DNA from: Desmonostoc geniculatum HA4340-LM1
GTDB lineage: Bacteria > Cyanobacteriota > Cyanobacteriia > Cyanobacteriales > Nostocaceae
Direction: 5' to 3'
DNA: 40,953 nucleotides
NCBI GenBank assembly: GCA_019359545.1
Contig: JAHHHB010000063.1
Coordinates: 1 to 40,953, forward strand
The stretch's first letter is position 1; every line of letters starts with the position of its first letter. The notes beneath the pieces are model-generated. The model worked only from the letters and a program-made list of their open reading frames with translations, was not told the DNA's origin and made no database searches. Made by a program: the position numbers and the translations under genes. Shown here one piece after another: positions 24,216 through 33,663 of the stretch.

Positions 24216-25379
24216 ATGGTTGTCAGCTACTCAGTAAAAATCTTGTTAATTGAGGATAACCTCGCTTCTGCTAGGTTGTTACAAGAGTTTCTCATGCAAG
24301 CCCAGTCGCAAGAGTTTAATTTGGTGCATGTCAAGCGATTGGGGGAAGCACTCCAGGAACTAAGTCAGTGTAATTATGATGTTATTTTGTTAGATTTAAC
24401 TTTACCTGATAGCGAAGGATTATCATCCTTGCCTCCTCTGATTGGTCAAGCGCCAAGTACACCAATTGTTGTACTCACAAATACGAATGATGAAGAACTA
24501 GCAATTGAGGCAGTACGACAAGGGGCACAAGATTATTTAGTCAAGCGACAGGTAAATGTAGATGTGTTGGTGCGATCGCTACGTTATGCGATCGAGCGCA
24601 AGCAAGTTTTAGAATCATTACGCACGGTCAATCAAACGTTACAAATTCGGGTTGAAGAACGAACTGCTGAACTCGTAAAAGCTAAAGAACTCAATCAGTT
24701 CAAATCTGAATTTGTGTCGATGCTCTCCCATGACATCCGCAATCCCCTAAATACTATTCTCTTGGCTGCTGGATTGCTGCAAAATCACGATGAAAAATTG
24801 ACCAAAGAGAAAAAATTTAATCATTTGCAAATGATTCGCTTAGCGATCAAAAATATGGCGCAGCTATTGGATGAAGTTACATTCATCGGTAAAGCTGATT
24901 CTGGCAGACTGCGGTGTGAACTCGTCTGTTTAGATTTAGAAGCTTTTTGCCGTCAACTGATCAATGAAGCTCAATTAACTGCTAATGACAAGCATCTCAG
25001 TTTGATGTTCGCCAGTTTTGGGCAATTAGGCGAAGCACTATGGGATGAAAGCCTGCTACGCCACATTTTGGGCAATTTACTTAGCAATGCTATTAAGTAT
25101 TCATTACCAGGCGGGATGGTGCGTTTTGAACTAATTGGCCAGAAAGAAGCGGTAATTTTCCGAGTTCAAGATTGGGGAATTGGCATTCCTGAAGAAAACC
25201 AAAAGCGACTGTTTGAGCCTTTCCGGCGTGCAGACAATGTAGGAAACATTCCTGGTACCGGCTTGGGGCTGGCGATCGCCAAAAAGTGTGTCGAGGCACA
25301 CGGAGGCGAGATCGTAGTCAATAGTCAAGTTGGAGTCGGTACAACCTTCACCGTCACCCTGCCTTTATTGGAAGTTTAA
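24216..25379 (+). CDS. receiver-histidine kinase hybrid
   Basis: A 387-residue cytosolic protein with an N-terminal receiver (about 7-128, ED at 13-14, D60 in VILLDLTLP, K110 in YLVKRQ), a coiled-coil linker (128-160), HisKA (H172 in SMLSHDIRNPLN) and HATPase (GNLLSNAIKYS, DWGIGIPEEN, GTGLGLAIAKK). The receiver-first order means its kinase activity may be controlled by phosphorylation from another kinase. The phytochrome two genes upstream is the obvious candidate, since such kinases often follow cph1-rcp pairs. It is separated from rcpA by about 205 bp of tandem repeats, so co-transcription is probable but not certain. Purine-rich GAGGAG lies about 27 nt before ATG, with no strong closer site. 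Confidence 0.93.
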   Translation: MVVSYSVKILLIEDNLASARLLQEFLMQAQSQEFNLVHVKRLGEALQELSQCNYDVILLDLTLPDSEGLSSLPPLIGQAPSTPIVVLTNTNDEELAIEAVRQGAQDYLVKRQVNVDVLVRSLRYAIERKQVLESLRTVNQTLQIRVEERTAELVKAKELNQFKSEFVSMLSHDIRNPLNTILLAAGLLQNHDEKLTKEKKFNHLQMIRLAIKNMAQLLDEVTFIGKADSGRLRCELVCLDLEAFCRQLINEAQLTANDKHLSLMFASFGQLGEALWDESLLRHILGNLLSNAIKYSLPGGMVRFELIGQKEAVIFRVQDWGIGIPEENQKRLFEPFRRADNVGNIPGTGLGLAIAKKCVEAHGGEIVVNSQVGVGTTFTVTLPLLEV

Positions 25380-25839
25380 GCCGTTACATCCACACAATAC
25401 AGTTCATTGTTGGGGCACAATAATTGTGCCTTAATGCGTGTTGTCTATGGAATTGAAAACTGCTCTCAAAGAAATTTTCATCCGTAGTGAGTGCGATCCC
25501 GCCACGACTCCTTTTTTCTCTGTTCACCAGAAATTCATTTATCTTTACAAAAAGTTTATTAAGATCGAGCGACTATTTTCGGAATTTATATAAATACGAT
25601 GTGTAGCTTAACCTATACCTCAAAAAGCAACATCCAAAAGCTACTGTAATAAATATCACTTACTTAAATTATTTTGTTTGCATAAAATAGCAAGCAAAAA
25701 GTGATAAGTAATACAGATAAAAGGTAAAACTAGTTTTTGCAATATCTCTAGTTATTTCTACTTATGTTAGAGATATCTGCTAAATTTTGCATCAATTATA
25801 AGATATTTGCGTGTCTTTAGATTAAGTGATTGTACGTAT
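25380..25839. other. intergenic region before the export locus
   Basis: About 460 bp with no gene. A short hairpin (GGCACAA/TTGTGCC, 25414-25430) follows the kinase stop and may be a weak terminator, although no U tract follows. The rest is AT-rich and should contain the promoter of the export locus. Confidence 0.6.
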
Positions 25840-26433
25840 ATGTCTGACTGTGAAACGAAAATTCCAACAAAATATACAAATGGGACTACCAGTAAGTATT
25901 TAACATCATTTCAGCGTAAATTACTGGTAGTAAATTTACAGAAAAGTTTACCAGAGTCTTACCGACAGCGCATTGAAATCATGTTGTTGGCAGATGAGGG
26001 AAAAACTCAAACCCAGATTTGTCAAATTTTGGGGTGTTGTCCAGCAACAGCAAGGCATTGGACGCACATAGCCCGGACGGGGATGGCGCATCAATGGCAA
26101 GATTGCCCCATTGGTCGCCCAAAGGCAGTAAATGACGAGTATTTAGAACGTTTGAAAGAATTGATAAATAGTAGTCCCCGCGATCATGGCTATTCTTTTC
26201 GGCGGTGGACAGCAAATTGGTTAGGGAAACATTTGGCAAAAGAATTTGGGATTGAAGTAAGCGATCGCCATCTCAAACGACTACTCAAACAGATGGGATT
26301 ATCCACACGACCGAAAGCTAACAATCCTCAAGCAAATAACATCGAACAGGCTACGAGTTCCAAAATCTTGATTAGTGACCTGAAATCGGCAAATATCCGG
26401 GAAAATTCCGAACTTTTAACTATTAACTTTTAA
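25840..26433 (+). CDS. helix-turn-helix protein related to IS630-type transposase N-terminal domains
   Basis: A 197-residue protein from the ATG at 25840 (MSDCETKIPT); a TTG at 25807 is an alternative. The centre holds a helix-turn-helix (ESYRQRIEIMLLADEGKTQT, QICQILGCCPATARHWTHIA) followed by a winged-helix-like region (FRRWTANWLGKHLAKEFGIE, DRHLKRLLKQMGLSTRPK). This is the pattern of the DNA-binding part of IS630/Tc1-like transposases. No DDE catalytic domain follows, and the protein ends in a short polar tail. It therefore looks like a stand-alone regulator derived from a transposase. It lies 32 bp upstream of the ABC exporter gene on the same strand, so it may control the locus. Target DNA unknown. 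Confidence 0.82.
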   Translation: MSDCETKIPTKYTNGTTSKYLTSFQRKLLVVNLQKSLPESYRQRIEIMLLADEGKTQTQICQILGCCPATARHWTHIARTGMAHQWQDCPIGRPKAVNDEYLERLKELINSSPRDHGYSFRRWTANWLGKHLAKEFGIEVSDRHLKRLLKQMGLSTRPKANNPQANNIEQATSSKILISDLKSANIRENSELLTINF

Positions 26434-26465
26434 ATTCACAAAATTAGCAAAAGATTTAGAGATTC

Positions 26466-29195
26466 ATGGTACACCATCTAGCGAATCAGTTGGTTTCTCT
26501 ACAACAGCTTAACAATATCCTGGGGTATTCTATTCCAACAGAGGAATATCAACAATATCTTCGAGAATTTAAAGAAAGTAACCCCAAAGTCGGTAAATTT
26601 TGGCAAGCAACAGAAGCTGAAGCAGGTATATATATTGCGATCGCTGGCAAGGTAAGATTGCTCGATGATGCCGATGAATTAATCGCTACTTTAGAAACCG
26701 GAGACTCATTTGGGGAATGTACCTTGTTCCCAGATGCAAAATTTCCGCCCTACACAGCCAGGGCTTCGGTAAATCTGCAACTATGCTTTATTCCCAGTGG
26801 GGTGTTGTCGTCATTGATGGCTAAATATCCTCAAATTCGGGAAAATTTGTGGGCTAGGGCACTATCCCTCACACCCCAACAGGAGGAATCAGCTAACTCT
26901 GCTGTGGACGCAGTTGAGTCAAATACGGATTATGAAACAGATATTTCGTCACAGCCAGCCGATTTACCGCACGGGAAGAAGATTAGCAAAGCTTATTTTC
27001 CCAATCCTACTCAGCAAGTAGGGCATTTATGGCAACGAGTGACGCGGCGTTATCCGTTTTTTGCCCAACAGAGTGCATCAGACTGTGGTGCAGCTTGTTT
27101 AGTCATGGTGTCTCGTTATTGGGGAAAACGCTTTAGCGTCAATCGCTTACGAGATATTGCCAACGTAGACCGTAATGGCGCATCTTTGCGGGGATTATTA
27201 GTAGCAGCCGAAAGTCTTGGCTTTGCCACAAGACCTGTAAAAGCTGGACTCCAGCAATTAGCGAAGCAAAGCTTACCTGCGATTGTGCATTGGGAAGGCA
27301 ACCATTACATCGTTGTCTACGAAGTTACCCCTAAGCAGGTAATTGTAGCCGATCCAGCGATCGGTCAACGTGCCCTCAGCCACGCCGAATTTAAAGCTAA
27401 TTGGACTGGTTACACATTGCTGCTGCAACCGACAGCGATGTTGAAAGAGACTCAAGACAGTTCTACACCCTTTTGGCAGTTCTTTGAGTTGATGAGGCCT
27501 CACGCTTTAGTGATGGTGGAGGTGTTTATTGCTTCGGTATTTATCCAGATATTTGGACTTGTGACGCCCTTATTCACCCAGTTAATTTTAGATCGGGTAG
27601 TGGTGCAGCGATCGGAACTCACCTTAACAGCCGTAGGCATAGGGTTGCTAATGTTTAACCTGTTCCGGGTAGCCATGACAGGGTTGCGCCAATATCTCCT
27701 AGATCACACAGCCAATCGCATAGACTTGGCGCTAATTGTAGGGTTTATTCGCCATACCCTACGACTACCCTTGAATTTCTTCGAGTCGCGTTACGTCGGC
27801 GATATTATTTCTCGCGTCCAAGAAAACCGTAAAATTCAACGCTTTCTTTCTGGTGAAGCATTATCAATCCTCTTAGATTTACTCACCGTCTTTATCTATG
27901 TCGGATTAATGTTTTGGTACAGTTGGAAAATGGCATTGCTGGCATTGTTAATAATTCCGCCTTTTGCCTTATTAGCGTTGATTGCCACACCTTTTTTACA
28001 AAAAATTTCCAGAGAAATATTTAATGGTACCGCCAAAGAAGGTAGTTACTTAATTGAAGCCCTAACTGGTGTGCGGACAGTGAAAGCTACGGCGGTAGAA
28101 CAAACAGTACGTTGGCATTGGGAAGAGTTATTAAATAAAGAAGTAAAAACTAATTTTGCTGGACAAGTTATTAGCAATCGGCTGCAAATCTTCAGTAACA
28201 CAATTCAAGCGCTGATGACTACTGCTTTGCTGTGGTTTGGGGCTTACCAAGTTATTCACGACCAATTAACCATTGGACAACTAGTAGCATTTAATATGTT
28301 GCTAGGAAATATTATTACGCCCTTTCAACGCTTAACTGTATTGTGGAATCAGTTTCAAGAAGTCGTCATTGCTATAGAACGTATTAATGATGTATTAGAT
28401 GCAGAACCAGAAGAAGATTTACATCACCAACCACGGCAAAATCTACCAAGACTTCAAGGTAATATTCGCTTTGAAAAAGTGACCTTTCGCTATCATCCAG
28501 AAAGCGAGATGAATATTTTAGAGAATCTCAGCTTTGAAGTTAAACCGGGGCAAATGGTGGCGCTGGTGGGGCGTAGTGGTTCTGGAAAAACTACCATTTC
28601 TAAATTAGTTTTAGGATTGTATCCTCCCACAGATGGCAAAATTTTGATTGATGGACAAGATATTACCAGCATTTCCCTGAGTTCCTTACGTCAACAAGTA
28701 GGGGTAGTTGACCAAGATACCTTTTTATTCGGCGGCACAATTCGAGACAATATTAGCTTAGGGCATCCTGGGGCAGCTTTAGAAGAAGTGATGCAAGCAG
28801 CAAAATTAGCGGGTGCTGATGAATTTATTAAAAAATTACCAATGGGGTATGAAACCCAAATTGGTGAAGGCGGGGGATTGTTATCTGGCGGACAAAGACA
28901 AAGAATAGCGATCGCCAGGGCTTTATTAGGTAACCCTGAGTTATTGGTTTTAGATGAAGCAACTTCCCATCTAGATACGGAATCAGAGAGAATTATCCAG
29001 CAGAACTTCAACACAATTCTTAGGGGAAGAACCACATTAGTAATTGCCCATCGTCTTTCAACGATCCGAAATGCCGATTTGATATTAGTACTAGATAGAG
29101 GTGTGTTAATTGAGAGTGGAAATCATGAAGAATTGATGGCAAAACGGGGACATTATTTCTATCTTAATCAACAGCAATTACAGGTGGCAGCGTAA
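26466..29195 (+). CDS. peptidase-containing ABC exporter with N-terminal cyclic-nucleotide-binding domain
   Basis: A 909-residue inner-membrane exporter. Residues about 40-140 form a cyclic-nucleotide-binding domain with the phosphate-cassette pattern FGECTLF...TARAS. Residues about 195-320 are a C39 peptidase with all catalytic residues: Q201 (oxyanion), C207 in SASDCGAACL, H280 in WEGNHYIVV and D296 in ADPAIG. Six membrane helices follow (about 340-620). The ATPase has Walker A LVGRSGSGKTT, signature LLSGGQRQRIAIARALL, Walker B LLVLDEATSHLD and the H-loop AHRLST. Such transporters cut double-glycine leaders and export the peptide. An intact C39 site means it should process cargo, unlike HlyB. 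The HlyD gene lies 280 bp downstream. The cargo is unknown. Confidence 0.95.
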   Translation: MVHHLANQLVSLQQLNNILGYSIPTEEYQQYLREFKESNPKVGKFWQATEAEAGIYIAIAGKVRLLDDADELIATLETGDSFGECTLFPDAKFPPYTARASVNLQLCFIPSGVLSSLMAKYPQIRENLWARALSLTPQQEESANSAVDAVESNTDYETDISSQPADLPHGKKISKAYFPNPTQQVGHLWQRVTRRYPFFAQQSASDCGAACLVMVSRYWGKRFSVNRLRDIANVDRNGASLRGLLVAAESLGFATRPVKAGLQQLAKQSLPAIVHWEGNHYIVVYEVTPKQVIVADPAIGQRALSHAEFKANWTGYTLLLQPTAMLKETQDSSTPFWQFFELMRPHALVMVEVFIASVFIQIFGLVTPLFTQLILDRVVVQRSELTLTAVGIGLLMFNLFRVAMTGLRQYLLDHTANRIDLALIVGFIRHTLRLPLNFFESRYVGDIISRVQENRKIQRFLSGEALSILLDLLTVFIYVGLMFWYSWKMALLALLIIPPFALLALIATPFLQKISREIFNGTAKEGSYLIEALTGVRTVKATAVEQTVRWHWEELLNKEVKTNFAGQVISNRLQIFSNTIQALMTTALLWFGAYQVIHDQLTIGQLVAFNMLLGNIITPFQRLTVLWNQFQEVVIAIERINDVLDAEPEEDLHHQPRQNLPRLQGNIRFEKVTFRYHPESEMNILENLSFEVKPGQMVALVGRSGSGKTTISKLVLGLYPPTDGKILIDGQDITSISLSSLRQQVGVVDQDTFLFGGTIRDNISLGHPGAALEEVMQAAKLAGADEFIKKLPMGYETQIGEGGGLLSGGQRQRIAIARALLGNPELLVLDEATSHLDTESERIIQQNFNTILRGRTTLVIAHRLSTIRNADLILVLDRGVLIESGNHEELMAKRGHYFYLNQQQLQVAA

Positions 29196-29474
29196 ACTAT
29201 GAAATTATAACAGTCATAATTACTGGTTATTGAATAAGAATTCAGAATCCAGAATCCAGAAATCAGAATCAATCAGTGGTGGGTCTGAATCTACTACCTA
29301 TAGTTACTACCAAATCTATAATTTAGTCAGAGTATAAAACCCGTTTACTCATCCACCAAACATCCAAAAGTTATTCTGTTAGCGGTAGCGGGGCGTTTAG
29401 CCCATTCTGACTCCTGACTCCTGAATTCTGTTTAATAAATTATCCACCTCTAAAAATCTGTATCAAGAATCATT
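29196..29474. other. spacer with CAGAATC-type repeats between exporter and HlyD genes
   Basis: About 280 bp without a gene. CAGAATC heptamer-like units lie at about 29242-29275 and CTGACTC units at 29408-29425. No leader-peptide-like small ORF was found here on the plus strand. Confidence 0.6.
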
Positions 29475-31001
29475 ATGCCAGATACTATATTGAATGGACG
29501 AGTGACTAACTCAGTCCCAGAAGAAATATTTCAGCAGGAAATCTTACCTCCCGAAATATCAGCCAAATCAACTGATGATTGGTCTGAAATTACCAAGGAA
29601 TCACTTGATAGCTTTCCCCAGGTTTGGACAAGAGGATTACTGTATTTTTTAGTGATATTTGTGTCTATAGTTTTACCTTGGGCAATGCTATCTAAAGTTG
29701 ATGAAACTGGTACAGCAAGAGGGCGAACTGAGCCTAAAGAAAAAACAATTAAGCTCGATGCTGCTGTAGCCGGAACTGTTGCCCAAATTCGAGTCAAAGA
29801 AGGTGATACAGTAAGGGCTGGGCAGACTTTATTGGTATTAGAATCCGAACTCGTCAAAGCAGACTTGCAGCAGGCACAGGATAAATTAGAGGGACAATTA
29901 AATCGACTTGCTCAGTTAAATGCATCTAAAAATCAAATATTTGTATCTTTAGCAACTCAACAGCAACAAAATCAATCCCAACAATTAGAAAAGCAGACCC
30001 AAATCGATCAAGCACGCCAGAATTTGGATGCTTTGAGGAATGCCTATGAATTACAAAAAGAAGAAAAATTAGCTCAAGTTAATCAAGCACAGAAAACTCT
30101 TGAACATAGTCGGACTAGTAGTAAGATAGTCGAGAGTAGTTTGATAAGTACTCAGCGGGAAGTTGAACGCTATAGTAAGTTAAAACAAGAAGGAGTCGTT
30201 CCAGAAATTAATGTTGTTGAAAAGTCAGATATAGCTAAAGAGAAACAAAAATTATATGAACAGAGTAAGTCAGATATTGAACAAGCTAAATTAACTTTGG
30301 CGGAACAAAAGAGTAGTTACGAGCGGAGTATTCGCCAAACTAATGCGGATATAGAACAGGCTAGATTACGGCTAAAAGAACAAGAAAGAAGTTATGAAAC
30401 TTTGACTCGTTCTGGTCAGTTATCCGTGCTAAAAATCGCCGAACAACAGAAAAGCTTGGAGACTGACATTACTTCATTACAATCAGAAATTGCTCAAAAT
30501 AAAAGGCAAATTATATCATTAAGATTTCAGTTGGGACAACGAGAAATTAGAGCTACCACTAGTGGAACACTATTTCATCTACCGATTGAAAAAGCTGGTT
30601 CTGTTGTGCAACCGGGGACGATGGTAGCCGAAATTGCATCGCTAAATTCGCCTTTAATCATTCGGGCACAAATGGTAACCACAGAAAGTGGTTCTTTGCG
30701 GACAGGACTACCAGTAAAAATCAAATTAGATGCTTATCCATTTCAAGATTATGGAATTGTACCAGGTGAATTAATTAGAATTTCTCCTACTACCACAGAG
30801 ATAGATACACCTAATGGAAAAGTGGCAGCTTATAACTTAGATATTTCCCTAAAACAGAATTGTATTCCCTCAGCAAATAAATGTATTCCCTTGCGTCCTG
30901 GGGATACAGCAACAGCTGAAGTGATTATACGCCAGCGGCGAATTATTGATTTTCTACTCGATCCCTTTAAGAAATTGCAGCAGGGAGGTGTGAAATTGTA
31001 A
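29475..31001 (+). CDS. HlyD-family periplasmic adaptor (membrane fusion protein)
   Basis: A 508-residue adaptor that links the inner-membrane exporter to an outer-membrane channel. A cytoplasmic tail (1-52) is followed by one membrane helix (about 53-72, GLLYFLVIFVSIVLPWAML), a biotinyl-lipoyl half-domain (KLDAAVAGTVAQIRVKEGD, VRAGQTLLVLES), a very long coiled-coil hairpin (about 125-350, Gln/Glu/Lys-rich) and the returning lipoyl half plus beta-barrel (SGTLFHLPIEKAGSVVQPGT). The C-terminus has the family end VPGELIRISPTT and LRPGDTATAEVII. It follows the ABC exporter and should be its partner. The outer-membrane TolC-like component is not in the window. Confidence 0.95.
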   Translation: MPDTILNGRVTNSVPEEIFQQEILPPEISAKSTDDWSEITKESLDSFPQVWTRGLLYFLVIFVSIVLPWAMLSKVDETGTARGRTEPKEKTIKLDAAVAGTVAQIRVKEGDTVRAGQTLLVLESELVKADLQQAQDKLEGQLNRLAQLNASKNQIFVSLATQQQQNQSQQLEKQTQIDQARQNLDALRNAYELQKEEKLAQVNQAQKTLEHSRTSSKIVESSLISTQREVERYSKLKQEGVVPEINVVEKSDIAKEKQKLYEQSKSDIEQAKLTLAEQKSSYERSIRQTNADIEQARLRLKEQERSYETLTRSGQLSVLKIAEQQKSLETDITSLQSEIAQNKRQIISLRFQLGQREIRATTSGTLFHLPIEKAGSVVQPGTMVAEIASLNSPLIIRAQMVTTESGSLRTGLPVKIKLDAYPFQDYGIVPGELIRISPTTTEIDTPNGKVAAYNLDISLKQNCIPSANKCIPLRPGDTATAEVIIRQRRIIDFLLDPFKKLQQGGVKL

Positions 31002-31011
31002 ATATTTCAGA

Positions 31012-31185
31012 ATGAAGAAGGGGAAGGGGAAAGGGGGAAAGGGAAAGGGGTAAGGGGGAAAGGTTAAATTTATCCCTTTAACCTTTACCCCTGTTTTGAA
31101 TTCTTACCCTTTACCCTTTAACCTTTACCCCTGTTTTGAATTCTTACCCTTTTCCCCTTACCCTTTCCCCTTTCCCCCTTCTCGG
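31012..31185. repeat. GGGGAAA/TTTCCCC palindromic array with a 40-bp tandem duplication
   Basis: GGGGAAAGG-type units (31018-31064) can pair with CCTTTCCCC-type units (31150-31182). Inside, a 40-bp unit containing AACCTTTACCCCTGTTTTGA is present twice in tandem (31074-31113 and 31114-31153, one mismatch). Confidence 0.9.
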
Positions 31186-31280
31186 TAATTAACCTCATTA
31201 TCCATTGTCCTCAGCTTTCAGGACACAAAAAAGCGATTATTGCACTTTCAATTTGTTTACCTAATTTGAAGAAAAACATT

Positions 31281-32018
31281 ATGTCAGAATCTATCACTAT
31301 TACCAACGAAGATATTCTTAATCAAATCAAGCTATCTTGTAAAATTCCTGAGATAATTGAAGAGATTATTAATCGCAAAGTTATTGAAAATGCAGCAGCT
31401 ACAGTAGGCATCACAGTAGAAAGTCAAGAACTTCAGCAAGCAGCAGATAAATTCAGATTAATGTATCAACTAGAAAGTGCTGAGGATACCTGGGCGTGGC
31501 TAGAAAAACATGGTTTGTCTTTAGATGGTTTTGAAATAGTAGTTTACAACAGACTTCTTTCTACTAAGTTAATAACTCATCTATTTTTAGATAAAATTGA
31601 ACCTTACTTTTTTGAAAATCAACTCGATTATATTGGTGTGGTAATGTATGAAGTTGTCCTGGATGATGAAGACTTGGCAATAGAACTTTTCTATGCCATT
31701 CAGGAAGGCGAGATCAGTTTTTATGATGTTGCTCACAAATACATTCAGGATAAAGAATTACGCCGAAAAAGCGGATATCGCGGGATAGTTTACCGCAAAG
31801 ACTTAAAGCCAGAGATTTCTGCCGTTGTTTTTGCTGCTAAGCCACCACAGCTTCTCAAACCAATAGTAACTTCTAAAGGAATACATCTGATTTTAGTTGA
31901 AGAAATTATTCAACCCCAATTGGATAATGTACTGCGCCATAAAATTGGCATAGATTTGTTTGAGCAATGGCTAAAACCACAAGTTGCTCAAGTTGAAATT
32001 ACAAAAGTTTTGAATTAA
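31281..32018 (+). CDS. PpiC/parvulin-like peptidylprolyl isomerase of the export locus
   Basis: A 245-residue protein from the ATG at 31281 (MSESITITNEDIL); the frame is also open to TTG at 31266. The N-terminal half is helical and SurA-like (LQQAADKFRLMYQLESAEDT). The C-terminal half fits a parvulin-type domain (LAIELFYAIQEGEISFYDVA, KSGYRGIVYRKDL, FAAKPPQLLKPIVTSKGIHL, ILVEEI). No signal peptide is seen, so it may act in the cytosol before export. PpiC-like proteins commonly accompany HlyD and C39 exporters in filamentous cyanobacteria and probably help fold or present the cargo. Some parvulin active-site residues are not evident, so it might be only a chaperone. Confidence 0.82.
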   Translation: MSESITITNEDILNQIKLSCKIPEIIEEIINRKVIENAAATVGITVESQELQQAADKFRLMYQLESAEDTWAWLEKHGLSLDGFEIVVYNRLLSTKLITHLFLDKIEPYFFENQLDYIGVVMYEVVLDDEDLAIELFYAIQEGEISFYDVAHKYIQDKELRRKSGYRGIVYRKDLKPEISAVVFAAKPPQLLKPIVTSKGIHLILVEEIIQPQLDNVLRHKIGIDLFEQWLKPQVAQVEITKVLN

Positions 32019-32032
32019 ATAGACTACACCAA

Positions 32033-32060
32033 GTAGGGGCGCACAGCTGTGCGCCCCTAC
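32033..32060. repeat. 28-bp perfect palindrome
   Basis: GTAGGGGCGCACAG and its exact complement meet at the centre with no loop. The right 18 nt (ACAGCTGTGCGCCCCTAC) recur at 19357-19374 as a half-copy. It lies just after the PpiC gene, between convergent genes. Confidence 0.9.
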
Positions 32061-32178
32061 AGCGTATTGCATCCAAACGAGAATCGCTATAGTACAACAC
32101 GGCGGAAATAAACATACCATTTCAAATGGGGCAAGAGCTTGAAATACAATTCTTTTGACTTTTGACTTCACGGCGGTA

Positions 32179-33663
32179 CTAGCTGTTAGGAGAGTTTACA
32201 GAGCTACTTAGAGGTTTCACTTTCAGCAAAGAGTGTTTACAATCGCCTATACGTCCTTGCTGCTGGAGCCATAGAGGAACTTGCTTATCAATGATGACCT
32301 GCGCCCGCCCTAGTTGCCCTAACGATCTTGCCCGCTGATAGTGAATCCCAGTCTGTAAGGCTTCTTCTAGCTTTGTGGCGATGGTTTCTGAAGTTTCTGG
32401 GGAATTTTCTAAGAGCAGGCAGTAATAAGGTGGGTGAGCGATAAAAGGTACAAGGCAGCAAACTCCCCATTCCGTGACTCTCAAATTTGCTAAAATTCTT
32501 GCTACAAAGGCTTCTGTTAGCTTCTCTCCAACGAAATCACTAACTCGATCGCCCCGACCTAAAAATTCCAGACAGGGAGTATTTCGATACCAGTGGGAAA
32601 CTCGAACCCGATCGCCTATTCGGTAACGAGATAAACCACCAAGTTGCGAAATCACGAGTTCATAGGTTCCCCCTGTCTCCACTTCTGTTAATTTTCGCAC
32701 CTGATCTTGCGGTGACAAAAACTCCAAAACCACCTGGTTCAAAACCGGAACAAATCCACCAGATGGGAGCAGGGGAATAGTCATTGGAGCTTCAGTTGCC
32801 AGTAACCCTTTACCTTGAATGAGAACGCCTGGAAAATAATGGTGGAGAATATGCGCTTGATCTGCGGCGTGCATTCTGTCCCAGCAAGAAATGAGTTTCA
32901 ATTCCGGCCAAAGTTGCGTCCAGGAAATCTTGGGTTGTGAAAGTAACTGCCATCGGTGCTGGCTGATGCGATCGCCCAAAGCCAATTGGAGTTGTTGTTG
33001 ATGAGCCTGGATAAATTCCAGTTGCACTGTTAAAAAACTAGGACTCCAGAGAGAGAGAATTTCCAGATCCTCCGCATTCAGTAATGCCAAAGCTAAAGCC
33101 CAGCGGAATTCTTCTGCCGTGGGAAAACAACCACTCACCCGCACCAGAAACATATCAACAAGCCAGCGTAAATACCCGTTCAAATAACAAGAATCATCAA
33201 TGCCAGCTTCTCCAGTACCGATTTGTGGGGAAATACAGAGATAAGTCTTACCTGTTCGTAGGGGTGGACCGTGACGAATTAAATCATAAACCCATACACA
33301 AAACATCGCACTGAAACTACCAAGCAAAGAAGTGGTATAGGGAATCCACTTGGCAGCCCCTGTGCTTCCTGATGTGCGTTCCCAAAAATGGATTCTTTCA
33401 GGAGTGAGGATGGAGGCGCGGGGCTGTTGACGCTGCTGCTGAATCCAGGGTTCCAGATCCCCATACTCTACAATTGGGATGCGGTTCCACTCCATCTGAG
33501 CATCAATCCCCAGTGTTGCACCATAAGCAGTTTTGGATAATCGTTTGAGTACTTGCCTTTTAACCCGTTCCTGAGCCTGCTGGGGATAGTGCAGAGCTTG
33601 CTCAAACTGCATCGTTGCTGGCAACAGTAGATGAGACAATGCCTGAATTATAGCTCTGGACAT
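32179..33663 (-). CDS. GH3-family acyl-adenylating amide ligase
   Basis: A 494-residue protein of the GH3 family, known from plant enzymes that adenylate an acid (jasmonate, auxin) and join it to an amine. It has the ATP-binding motif WERTSGSTGAAKWIPYT, an N-terminal helical start typical for GH3, GLLATEAPMTIPL, and the adenylate-site segment YELVISQLGGLSRYRIGDRV. The C-terminal lid domain starts near FLGRGDRVSDFVGEKL. No carrier-protein domain is present. It is the last gene of the oxygenase cluster and overlaps the upstream acyltransferase gene by 16 nt. I infer a ligation (amide or ester forming) step; substrates are unknown. Confidence 0.9.
   Translation of the reverse strand: MSRAIIQALSHLLLPATMQFEQALHYPQQAQERVKRQVLKRLSKTAYGATLGIDAQMEWNRIPIVEYGDLEPWIQQQRQQPRASILTPERIHFWERTSGSTGAAKWIPYTTSLLGSFSAMFCVWVYDLIRHGPPLRTGKTYLCISPQIGTGEAGIDDSCYLNGYLRWLVDMFLVRVSGCFPTAEEFRWALALALLNAEDLEILSLWSPSFLTVQLEFIQAHQQQLQLALGDRISQHRWQLLSQPKISWTQLWPELKLISCWDRMHAADQAHILHHYFPGVLIQGKGLLATEAPMTIPLLPSGGFVPVLNQVVLEFLSPQDQVRKLTEVETGGTYELVISQLGGLSRYRIGDRVRVSHWYRNTPCLEFLGRGDRVSDFVGEKLTEAFVARILANLRVTEWGVCCLVPFIAHPPYYCLLLENSPETSETIATKLEEALQTGIHYQRARSLGQLGRAQVIIDKQVPLWLQQQGRIGDCKHSLLKVKPLSSSVNSPNS

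Noticed and set aside
29196..29474. Double-glycine cargo peptide between exporter and adaptor genes
   Set aside because: No ATG frame of useful length with a GG or GA site was found; the spacer is repeat sequence.
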